From: Symbiodinium natans | Lineage: Eukaryota > Sar > Dinophyceae > Suessiales > Symbiodiniaceae | Reading direction: 5' to 3' | DNA: 64,000 bases | NCBI GenBank assembly: GCA_905221605.1 | Contig: CAJNDS010002329.1 | Span: forward strand, 360,206 to 424,205 | Shown here: in pieces, positions 1 through 9,463 of the stretch | How positions within the stretch are numbered: position 1 is the first letter of the stretch | How the letters are laid out: the number at the start of each line of letters is the position of its first letter | Position numbers and translations under genes: made by a program | Notes under the pieces: generated by a model | Told to the model about the DNA's origin: nothing | What the model saw: only the letters and a program-made list of their open reading frames with translations | The model's database searches: none

Positions 1-130
1 ACAATGGAAATGGTAGGAAAGCAGTAGAAGAGCAAAGGCCCGACGAAGAGCGCTAGGGAAAGATGTGCAGAATCCATTTGCTCTTGCCGTAGTGTCGCAG
101 ATGTAGTGTAGTGGAACAGGGGTATTGTCA

Positions 131-225
131 GGAGACCAGGGAGGAGGCGAGGGAGGAGACGGAGGGAGGAGACGGAGGGAGGAGGAGCAGGCGGAGGAGG
201 AGCAGGCGGAGGAGGAGGAAGCTGT
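131..225. repeat. Purine-rich minisatellite
   Basis: Tandem GGAGGAGACGGA and GGAGGAGCAGGC type units on the + strand form an almost pure purine tract. Nothing else in the first 900 bases looks coding by family similarity. A polypurine tract like this could form triplex DNA, but no function is visible. Confidence 0.8.
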
Positions 226-919
226 CTACGGGATGGTCACGAGGCTGTCTAAGGCAGTAGACCTGTGTGAGGTCAGAGAGTAAGCCACCCCCCGAAATAC
301 ACCTGCACCTAGTGTGTGGCGTCTGTGTTCTGAAGTGCGGACAGTCATGATGAGGCTTCCAAAGTCGTCAGTTTACGTGTGGCGAAACACCGCAGATGGG
401 GAGATTGTAAAGGAGGGAGGGGCACTGGCAGGTTATGTCTGGAAAACCGGGCCCATAGTGTAGGCGTGTTTCGCTCGGATTCGCATGGCGTCAGGCTCAC
501 TAGGATGAAGTATCGTGCTCAAAGGGCTGGGATCATCTAAGGAGCTCTTCCGGGCTCTGCTGCGAGAGAAGATGTCTGCTGGATCCGACGACGTTTTGAA
601 GCCCTCGTAAAAGCCTGTGAGGAAGCCAGGGCCCAAGTCATGGACGGGTGATAGGTTGTGCTTTGTGCGGCCCGGCTTGTACCATCTTGTGTGTGATCTT
701 ATATCAGGGAGGCTTAAGATGCTGATGCAATGCAAAGCCCCTTGTTGGCACTGTACGACGACATGCGCTTGTGTCGTCCCGCGCCTCCGCGACTCACGCA
801 CCTTTTCCGGCTGCCAATGGAGCGCAGGAAAGGCAGCAGCTTGTAAGACAGCCCTGCTCGCAGTCACAAAGCTTTGCCGTTCCAGAGTTTCCACGCGCGC
901 TTCCCTGGACAAGACCAAG

Positions 920-1443
920 ATGATCAAGGCTCTCGAAGCGCCACGATGGCTTGGAGGAGGATTACAGGAAGTCGCAGCAGAGTATACACAGGTGGTGGTG
1001 AGTGGCGAGGGATGTATTTACAGTCCAGGCAAGCTCTTCCCTTGGGCCGAGGACTGCCTGCGTGAGCTTAAGGAGTGTGGCATCCGTGTGGTTGTCCTGC
1101 AATCATTTGGCTCTCCCGATCTTCTGACACTAGGCTTGCGGGAAGACATGCACTTTGACGCAGTGCTGAGGAATGAGTATAGTGAATCTGAGGCTAAGCT
1201 AGCAGAGTTGTTGGAGATCCTGGAAAATGCCCAAAAGCAGAGTGAAAGAACGCTGGTTGTGGGAGAGTGCCGGCTGCTGGTGGAGGCCGCCCAGTGTGCT
1301 GGCCTAGAGGCAGCCTTTGTTTGTTCTGGCAAACACAGCAGTGAATTTGGACTGTCTGCAGCCCCTGCCATCGATGTGCCAGCAAACGGTGGCCACTTTG
1401 TGGAGCCGGAGGGGCTGCCGGATCGCTGCAAAGTGCTATTCAG
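920..1443 (+). CDS. HAD-like hydrolase exon, catalytic Asp apparently missing
   Basis: An open frame of about 170 residues has the layout of a HAD-superfamily IIA-like phosphatase domain. A hydrophobic strand leads into VVVSGEGCIYSP (about 991-1026), then LFPWAEDCLRELKECGIRVV, then after about 70 residues TLVVGECRLLVEAAQCAGLE and the ending SGKHSSEFGL. In the family the first strand carries the Asp nucleophile (D-x-D or D-x-W-G) and the late strand carries V-G-D-S. Here the equivalents are S-G-E-G and V-G-E-C, so both acidic motifs are altered. The frame stays open upstream to base 617, but ATG at 920 is the first plausible start. A GTGAGT at 996 could instead be a splice donor, which would change the motif I reading. 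It is either a non-catalytic HAD-fold protein or a decayed copy. The 3' edge is approximate (GGGTAG near 1444). The family call is by eye. Confidence 0.55.
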
Positions 1444-1885
1444 GGGTAGAGCTTCCCCGAGCTTTGCAATCTCTTGCTTTTCGTTTTCAGCTGCCCCGCT
1501 ACAAATAACACTTTTTGCAGACTTTGGTGTGGTATGTGAGAAGACTCTGGTTGTCGTTCTTAGCTTTTTTTGTTGTCGCTCAGTAGGCCAACTTTTCGAT
1601 TCTCGCTTCTCCCTGTCTCCTCATTGCCGCCGATATGACAGCCTCTACCACTGTGATTATCTACTATTCCGGGGCTAGGCCGGTTTAATATTCATGGAGG
1701 TGATTCAATTACAGTGTTGGGGTTCAGCTCGCCTGCTGCTGTCTGTCATCGTGTTTCCGGCTATCAGAAGTGTTCCTTGGTCTCCCTCGTGGCTTTGTGG
1801 CTTCTGTGAGAAGCAACCGCATTCTGTTTCCCTTTGTCTCCTGCTCCTGTGTTCCCCATAGCCTGGTGTCTCTGCTATCTTGTCA

Positions 1886-2026
1886 GTTCATATTTTCGAA
1901 CATCACGCCCGGCAAACCGCTCAGGAACGCTTCTTTTTCAAGTTCTTCGCGGAGCGCCGTGCCATGGCGCGACGCTTGCACGACAAGCGCAAAGCGAAGA
2001 TGAACCGTATTGGACGGCAGACCTGA
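1886..2026 (+). CDS. Basic C-terminal exon, unknown protein
   Basis: After a cag acceptor near 1885 there is an open frame of about 46 residues ending in TGA at 2024-2026. It is rich in Arg, Lys and aromatic residues (FFFKFFAERR, then RRLHDKRKAKMNRIGRQT at the end). The composition and the clean stop suggest a real last exon, possibly of the upstream HAD-like gene about 450 bases away. That link is not shown by any splice-phase evidence I can check. I do not recognise a family. Confidence 0.4.
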   Translation, partial: VHIFEHHARQTAQERFFFKFFAERRAMARRLHDKRKAKMNRIGRQT

Positions 2027-3427
2027 GCGGCAACTTCACAGCTGCAAAACGTTACAGTAGATGAAAGCCTGCGGTTGCGAGCAAAGTCTGCAACACGCTA
2101 CTATGACCAGCAAACCGAAAGAAAATAGCATAAGGACAAACATGCAGTTTGCTCACATCATTCAGCCAGCTGCCCCTTGCTCAGATTGATGTGGCCGATG
2201 GCTCGGTTCTTCAATTGCGAGCCGAACGGCAGCCAACTGCTGCATGTGCCTGAGTTGACCAGCGTTCCAACCAAGCCTTTGTTCTTGGGGAGATCTGCCG
2301 ATCTCTTGTACTGCGCTGTTTTTGCCACAATTCTCGAGTGTCAGGTTTGCAAGTGAGAAGTCATGCACATAAGATAAGAGGTTGCTTTTCTACATCAGCA
2401 AAACAACAACGGCACCACTGGAATAATGGTATACAGACCTTGATGGTCACATGTGCATTTCTCCCGAGGTTGCAACGCAAGCAGAAGGACATGCTACATC
2501 GGTACGGTCATCTGCAGGTCACTTGGGCTTGAGGACAACTCTGTGCAAGAGCCATGTCTTGTTGCGCAGGTGATAGCAACCTGGAGGTGGGGAATGTTCG
2601 ATGCAAACATGGTTTCTGAGTGGTGTCGGTGCTGGGCAGTTTGTTCAGAGATGGCTCCTCGGCACCACCTTGCTTGCTGCCTTGGCATCACCAGTGGGCT
2701 TCGCTTCGGGACGAAGAGACCGAGCTCGCTTCGACGTGCTTTTGGTATGGGGGCAAAGGAAGGCAGCACATCAGAACTGTAGAGGTGGAATGCGGTGGAA
2801 TGATCAGGGACACAGAACGCTCCCACATGCTTCAACAACGCAGAATGGAAAGAGCGCTGGACATCGCTTGACCAAACTCACGGCCATTGACTCAAGCGTT
2901 GACCAGCAGTGGCCTCACGGGCATCATGAGCCTCAACTGGATTGGCATCTGCAAAGCCCACGGCTTTCGTGGCAGCTGGCCGCAGCTGGCCGTGAAAAGC
3001 AAAACCAGTGGGGGTAGACAACGCTCTAGGTAGCTGAAGCAATGGAATGCCTCAGTTCAGTCGTGGACAGTTGGAACTGCACCCCAGATGTCGGTAGTGG
3101 AGGCGGACTTGTACGAGGGCCTCTCCGACATTGATGACATCTATCAGCCTTGTCCATAGTGTGCGAGTTGTGCTAGACATGTTTGTGGTAAAATGGGGAA
3201 TCCAGCAGTCCTGCCGTGCATTGCTCGTGGAGCAATGAAGGCGGCAAGCGGAGCCTCCTATCTTCGTAGATACGTTTGGTGTGTACGAGGCATGGCTCTG
3301 TGTTGTTGCTTGCTAGGTGCCTCATGTTGCGCTACATGTCATAGGCAGCAAGAGAGGCAAACTGTGTGCAGAAACATGTGACGCCTCTGACGCCTGTGAT
3401 GCCTGTGATGCCCTGTGGCGCTGTGCG
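2027..3427. other. Spacer with no recognisable gene
   Basis: Short overlapping frames occur on both strands but none carries a recognisable domain. Bases 3375-3420 hold short direct repeats of GACGCCT / GATGCCTGT. I see nothing else. Confidence 0.5.
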
Positions 3428-3466
3428 GATCCAAGCCCCCGCTAGCCTTCCGGCTAGGCTTGGATC
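3428..3466 (+). repeat. Imperfect palindrome just before the GH16 start
   Basis: The arms are GATCCAAGC (3428-3436) with GCTTGGATC (3458-3466), and CTAGCC (3442-3447) with GGCTAG (3452-3457). They are separated by a CCCCG bulge on one side and a TTCC loop. This gives 15 paired bases in DNA, or in RNA a stem-loop ending 7 bases before the ATG at 3473. It could act in the 5' untranslated leader or as a cruciform; no function is shown. Confidence 0.75.
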
Positions 3467-3472
3467 TGAGCC

Positions 3473-5089
3473 ATGGCTGGAGAACTCGGGCTGCTGACAT
3501 CAGAACTTGAAAGTGGCGAAGTCCAGGCGCGCGGCAAGGCTTCTTCGAAGTGGGCCCGCAGCCTGGCTGTCACAGCAGGGCTTGTGCTCGCCGCTTTTGC
3601 AGCATGCCACCTCTTGACAGCCAAGCAGAGCAATTCAGAGGTCTCCAATGTCATAGCACAGGCTGACTTGGGCTCTGTTGTGATGGATTTCGACCTCACC
3701 GGCATGAAAACAGCAAAATGTTGGAAAAACAAGACCTTTTGGGTAGAACCATCTGGAGAGTATCACATGCCGCACTCTTCAAAGACTCCGCAAATCAACG
3801 CAGCTGCTTGCCAGCTCTTTTGTGCATCGACATACAAATGTGAACATTTCTCCTACTGGAGCGATGGTGCTTGTTTGCTCACCAGCTACTCAGCTTACCC
3901 TCAGGAGTACACCGGATCAGATAGCAAAGGAGTGATTTCGGGTCCTCGTGTTTGTCGAGAAATCAACAACGGACCAACTGAGCAGTTCACTGCATCCGCT
4001 CTTGGACTTCCACAGTTCCGGGCAAAGGAGGCAGCTGGATGTGGCAGCTTACATGATGACTACAAGCTTGCATGGAGCGCAGAGGGCGAAACGTTCTTTG
4101 AGGATTGGCAGTTCATCAACAAAAGCGAGACGAGAGGGGCTGAATGGTACTTGAACAAGACCGAAGCCTTTCACCAAGGTGTGGTGTTTGCCTCGAAGGC
4201 AGGAGCCTTTATGCGTGTCGGGGAGCAGGTGCAACCCTTCAAGCGCCGCTCTGTCATGTTACACTCTGCGCAAGCATGGCGACCAGATGTGGGTTTCATT
4301 GTGGCGATGAAGTACAGGCATGTGCCATTCGGACCTGGGGTTTGGCCAGCATTTTGGCTAGTCAACAGTGACACGGGCTGGCCAAAGGGTGGTGAGCTTG
4401 ACATCCTCGAGTATGCGAATGATGAGACAAACAAAGTTACCTTCCACACAGACAAGAAATGTAAGCTAAATGTGAACAAAATGCTTCAGTGCTCTCAGGA
4501 TATCAAAGACATCGACCCTGAGATGATTGTCAGCTGTTACACCAATTACTCAGGCAATGAGTTAGGCTGCCAGCCGCCACAAGTTCGAAAGACGGGCGAG
4601 TGGTATTCGAAGAACCCCGGGGTTTTGGCTCTTCTGTGGGATGCCAGCGGAATAAGCTACTTTCACATTCCTGAAAGTGAGATCCCGGCTGATCTTGCCT
4701 CCAATTCTCCGCAACCAAACACATGGAAGAGCGAGTGGCGAATGGCTTTCATGCCCTTCGACCAAGAGTCCTGCATTGGGATTGCAAGGCCTCAGGAGAT
4801 CGTGCTCAACATTGCAATCTGCGGGGATTGGGCTGGCAACAATTGGTGGAAATGTCCGGACTGCCGTGCCACAGGCTTTGTGCCGGACTATTGTATCCCT
4901 GGGCATGTGACCGAGCCAGCCACGGATTGCTGCACCATCTACGTGTCCAACCCATCCGCGGAGGAGCCCTTGAAGACACAGGCTTTCTTTGACATTGACT
5001 ATGTGAAGGTCTTTGAGCCGGCATCCTATGACTTGCCAAAATACCCGGCCGGTACCTACCGCAACGGTGGTTTGTTCGGATCAGAATGA
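3473..5089 (+). CDS. Membrane-anchored GH16 beta-glucanase with PAN/Apple-like region
   Basis: A single uninterrupted frame of 538 residues starts at ATG 3473, directly after a hairpin. Residues 28-46 form one hydrophobic segment (TAGLVLAAFAAC) after a short basic, cytoplasmic-looking stretch, which suggests a type II anchor or uncleaved signal. Residues about 83-161 have the Cys spacing of a PAN/Apple binding module. The rest is a GH16 fold: WPAFWL at 291-296, the active-site block GGELDILEYAN at 306-316 with the GH16 signature E-x-D-x-x-E intact (E308, D310, E313), and the closing strand FDIDYVKVF near 506-514. GH16 enzymes of this type cut beta-1,3 or beta-1,3/1,4 glucans; the block most resembles endo-1,3(4)-glucanases. 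The substrate here is inferred, perhaps cell-wall or storage glucan. No intron interrupts it, unlike PEX1 and GH5 nearby, which fits a retroposed copy. Confidence 0.92.
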   Translation: MAGELGLLTSELESGEVQARGKASSKWARSLAVTAGLVLAAFAACHLLTAKQSNSEVSNVIAQADLGSVVMDFDLTGMKTAKCWKNKTFWVEPSGEYHMPHSSKTPQINAAACQLFCASTYKCEHFSYWSDGACLLTSYSAYPQEYTGSDSKGVISGPRVCREINNGPTEQFTASALGLPQFRAKEAAGCGSLHDDYKLAWSAEGETFFEDWQFINKSETRGAEWYLNKTEAFHQGVVFASKAGAFMRVGEQVQPFKRRSVMLHSAQAWRPDVGFIVAMKYRHVPFGPGVWPAFWLVNSDTGWPKGGELDILEYANDETNKVTFHTDKKCKLNVNKMLQCSQDIKDIDPEMIVSCYTNYSGNELGCQPPQVRKTGEWYSKNPGVLALLWDASGISYFHIPESEIPADLASNSPQPNTWKSEWRMAFMPFDQESCIGIARPQEIVLNIAICGDWAGNNWWKCPDCRATGFVPDYCIPGHVTEPATDCCTIYVSNPSAEEPLKTQAFFDIDYVKVFEPASYDLPKYPAGTYRNGGLFGSE

Positions 5090-8000
5090 TCAGAGAAGTA
5101 GCCGCTGAGTAGCTTGTACACTGCCTCCAAAGAAGGGCGTCAGATATGTCATCCAGCTCCAGAGCTTATTCTCATATGACTTACTTCAAAGACACCGCTG
5201 AAGCCATAGAAAAGACACGAGCTGGCTCAATTTTCGCGTCTTGATCGCGCTGGACCTTGTGTGCTTCACCAGTCATTGCTTGGCTTGCCGCAGGTAGACC
5301 TTGGCATCGACATCATCGATTTGCGTTGGTCTCAGATTCAGCCCAGGCTTCTCATCACAGGCCTCATTGTGCCTCATTGTGCCTCACTATTCCCTCTGCC
5401 GAGGAGTTCGCAATCTGAATCAATTTTCCCTGCGGGTGCAGCAGCCAAAGAGCGCTGGGCCTCGGAAGAGAACCCAGAGGTGAGAGCGCAAGGGTCTCGT
5501 GTGTTGTCTTGTGAGAGCCGTTCTGGTCAAGCGTGTAGCCAGAGCAGCCAGATGCTGTGGAGGTGGTTCTTGTGTACATACGTCTTGCAGCTGGAGCAGC
5601 GAGTGATTTGAGGACGCTAGCCCGAAGCTTGTTCCCCAGACGGAAAATGCTGTCTGTTGCAGGAGTGGGCCTGACAAGCCTCCGTTTGCAAGAATCACCT
5701 CGAGTGGTCTCCTAGCTGGGGAACCTCGTGTGACTATTGCATGGGATGATGGTGCTTCACTGAGCCGTCACCCGTGCAGAGACAATTCTGCACATGTTCC
5801 GATGCACATGCATGGAGCGTGTTGCAATGCATTGGCATCCACTTTCATGATCCTAAGGCGGTTCTGTCCGTCAAGACAAAGATCCTTTAGGTGCCCCTGG
5901 CTGTCCTCGTTTGCACTTGCAGAGTGAGCTGTGTTGAGTCATTGAGGTGTGATGTGGGCGGCGATGCCTACTGCACCTCCAGAGGCATTGCCCGACGCCT
6001 TTATCGTGGAACAGTGTATTGTTTCAGTACTGAAAGAATGAAGAGGAATGGGCTGACGTCATGCAGATCATCAAGGCACCCAGTCAGAGCCTCGGACGAA
6101 GCCATGACAAAGGCCTTGAGTGCTGCAACAGCTCACGAGGTACGAATTCCATTGACAAGACTGGTCTCTTCTCGGAGCCTTTCGCCACTTTGCATCGTCA
6201 TGTGGAGGCTCTTCGGGTTCAGTCAAGTTGCTCGTTTCGGTCAGGGGCCTGAAGGGGAATTCGCGCAGGCCTCGTTGGGATGTCATCTTCACATGCCAGC
6301 TACTGATGCTCTGCATGGAGCTCATGGTTTTTTAGCCGCTTTCAGGGAAAGCTTAAAGTGCTTGGCCCTGCTGTGACCTAAGGCCATCTCAGTGCCAAAT
6401 GCTTCCCGGCAGCAGCCCCTGACAGATCCGACACTTGACCCTCTTCAAAGACAAAAAGACAGCTTGCAGGCATTATTGCTGTCGTTGGGCCACCGGGGTC
6501 ACATGCTGAGTGCTTTGTGAATAGCAGCCACGAGCTGCTTGGGCTGCTTGGGCTGCTTGGGACTGCCAGGAGTAGCACTCAGCTGAGGTCCGGCAAGTCA
6601 CGGCTTTGCCATCGCGTTCTGGGTGACCTTGCTGCCCAGGGAGTTCTGCCTGTGCAGGCTGTCCAACGTGACTAAATCAACTATACCCATTCATCCCCAC
6701 TCCCGTGCCAGTGACTCCACCTGCTTATTTCGTTCGTATCAGGTTGCGTGCAGCAAGTTTGGGCCTGGGAAGAAGTTCAAAGCCGTGCAGGCCCTCCCAA
6801 CAGCCGAAACAGCCGAGAGCAGGATTTACTCGTTTCCCTCTTCGTGCAGAAATAAGGATTGGCTGCGCTCCATCCTCTCCTTTGCATGTTGGTATTCACC
6901 CTGCGTGCTTCTGCGTCATCCTCAGTCTATTCTGCTGCCATGCCGGATCATGTCAGCTGCTTTGGATTTTCGAGTCTGTCTTTGCTTGGGCTGCTGGTGG
7001 CCTTTGCTCTTGCTTCCCTGGCTTATGGCATAATGAAGGACTCGATGCACAAGCTCAGGATCTCTACCAATTTTTGGGAGTTGCGGTCCTGTGGCCTAGA
7101 AATGTCTAAGGGCTGGGAGGTGTGAGTAGGGTTGATGCAAAGTGGCGCTTTTCGCAACTTTGCAGCAGACTGGTCACCCAACAAAGCGAATCTTGTATCG
7201 TGCGGATACGCAGGTTTCGGCCAACTTGCTTGCGCATACCTGCAAGTTTTTAACGTCCTTCTGTCTGATATGTTTGAACAGGATCGTGCTGCAGTTCAGC
7301 CTGGTTACATTCGCTCTTGATCTTCGCTTTGATTATCGGCTTGTATCGCTTTCGTGAGGTCATCATAGATCCCAGATTCGCATTGCCTCTCCTACAGGTT
7401 AGTCGTGCTTAGCATGCTGAGCTCGGGGTTTTCGTCATGTGAATCAACAACCTGTCCGCAGTACTGCGCTCTCTTTCACTTCAACCAGTTCTTTCCTGCA
7501 AGCATATGCAAACGTCTTTTCATTCCTGGACAGATACGAGAGCTGATTGCACACCATGGTGAGAGCTGTCATGTTGGCTTTTGCAGGTCAATATCTTGTA
7601 CGATTTCAATCGTCGCTGAGTAGCTTGCTTGGTGATTACTGGAAGGCTTCGTGCATCAAAGATCGTGATCTTCCCTTGTTGCAGACAGGAGAGTAACACT
7701 CACTTTCTGTTGCCTGTGTGGTGAAGTATGCGCGTGTGGCTGCCTGGTAGCGGCTTGGAGTCTAGTTTGTACGCTTTTCGTGATTGTCCAAATCTGGTCA
7801 ACCAAGAAGCGGGTCTTTGGATCGTGCAGATATTTGCACGTGCTTGCAAATTTTGTCACGTTGTGCTTACTTGAAATGCCTGTGATGTTTGGGATACTGT
7901 AAACAGGTCCTCGATGATATGACATGGCAGCTAAATTCAGAACGTCCCCATGAGACCACATCACGTCGAGGAACGCAAAGGGAGGATTCCATGAATGTTC

Positions 8001-8805
8001 TGTTGGTCCCCGGCGGGGTTCGGTGGGGAGGGGAAGGGCTGGGGTCATTGGTAGCCCTTGGGAACGACAAATGGAAGGCCACCTGGACTCAACTCACCTG
8101 CCTTTACCAGATCGAACCGTTTTGGGGGCGTGGAGAGGAGGCGGGATCAGAAGTGGTTCCATTCTTGTGTTGTCCATTGCCAAGGTTGGACGACTTCGGT
8201 GCCCTATGCTCACGACTCAGAGACGCCGTCTCTTAAGGAAGATGCTGCTCTACTGTGTTCTCGGCGAGGTCCAGACGTGGAGCCTGGAGCCCCAAACCTT
8301 TCCGTGTCCGAGGCAGGCTAAGCGTCCAAGAATCTGAAATGAAGCCTGAACACGCCTTGTAACTGCCTTGTAGCTAGAGTCGGGGGTTTACGGTGGAAAC
8401 GCTGGAAACTTTGAGAGTCGAAGGCTCACGGAGTTTTGGTGCCACGGTCAACTCACTTTCAGGGAAATTCATGTTGTCAACTTTCTCAGATTCGCTGGTA
8501 GGAACGCTCTCCAATATTGGCCGAGATGATCCTTGATATCTTGCCGGAGGCTATAGGTATGGTCATGGGTGTTGCTCGAATGGTCATAAGGTCTCGTCAT
8601 GGCAGGTGCGTTCTTCTGGTGCCCGTGTGGCATGTGTTGCCACCATGCACGATGATGCATCAGTGCACCGAATGAAGCTTGGATGCATATCTGAGTCTTT
8701 TGTCCGATGATAGTCCGCGCGCGGGTCCGGCACGCGAGTTGGAAAACACACACCGTCAGAAGTCTGGGAGGTCCGAGTCCGAAAATGGAAGAGCCGAGCC
8801 AATTA
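5090..8805. other. Long stretch with no recognisable gene
   Basis: Many short frames are present in all six phases and none has a domain I can name. The only structure I see is the diverged repeat pair at about 7147-7245 and 7771-7860. Small unrecognised exons could be hidden here. Confidence 0.45.
7147..7860 (+). repeat. Pair of diverged direct repeats
   Basis: Copy A (about 7147-7245) and copy B (about 7771-7860) share CGCTTTTCG, then CTGGTCA, AAGCG, TCTT, ATCGTGC and GATA in the same order and with similar spacing. They are about 625 bases apart. They may be remnants of a dispersed element or a local duplication. Confidence 0.5.
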
Positions 8806-9060
8806 GGGCTTAGGGTTTTCAAGGTTTAGGGTGTGTAGGGTCCAGAGTTTTCAGGGTTTAGGGTTAGAGCTTTTGGGGTTCAAGGTTTTATATGGTTTAA
8901 GGTTTGAGAGTTTTGGGGTTTGTTTTTTAGGGTTTAGGGTGTTTAGGGTTTAGAGTTTTTAGGGTTTAGGGTGTACGTTTTTTTCGGGGGGCGGGGGGGC
9001 TTCTGGTTTAAGGTTTTTTTAGTGTTTAGGTTTTTTTTGGCTTAGAGTTTTTCTCGAAGT
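8806..9060 (+). repeat. Degenerate telomere-like repeat (TTTAGGG type)
   Basis: Dense runs of TTTAGGG, GGGTTTAGGGT and diverged forms such as TTTTAGGG and TTCAAGG occur on the + strand, with a short G-run at about 8986-8999. TTTAGGG is the telomere unit known from plants and reported for dinoflagellates. The sequence is too degenerate and too far inside the window to be a chromosome end, so I read it as an interstitial remnant. Bases 9061-9463 show nothing recognisable. Confidence 0.75.
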
Positions 9061-9463
9061 CCTTCTAGATGCCAATCTGTGCCCGTGGATGTTTTTTTTC
9101 CGGAAATTGTCCGACTGGCCCGTTTGGGTTTTCTGGCTTGTATTGTTTTTCTGGCCAGACTCGCCCCGACTCGTTGTTTCCGACATGGTCTCCTCCAGTC
9201 CATTAGATGGGCAGGGCATCGAATCGGCCACAGCTTAAGGCTATGGTCGTGGCCAGCCTTGGAGCACAAGGTGCGCGCTCGTGATTTCCGGATTTGCTCA
9301 TTAAAGAATAGTGAGAGCAGCTCGTTTTAGAGCTGCGTTGTCGCAAGAGATCGCCCGAGGTCCCGATTCGGCAACCCGTGCTGAAGGATGGGAGACATTG
9401 CGAGTTGGTTCAGCCATGTCGCATTCATGCGGGTTCCACGTTCTGCTTCGTCTTGTGCCACAG

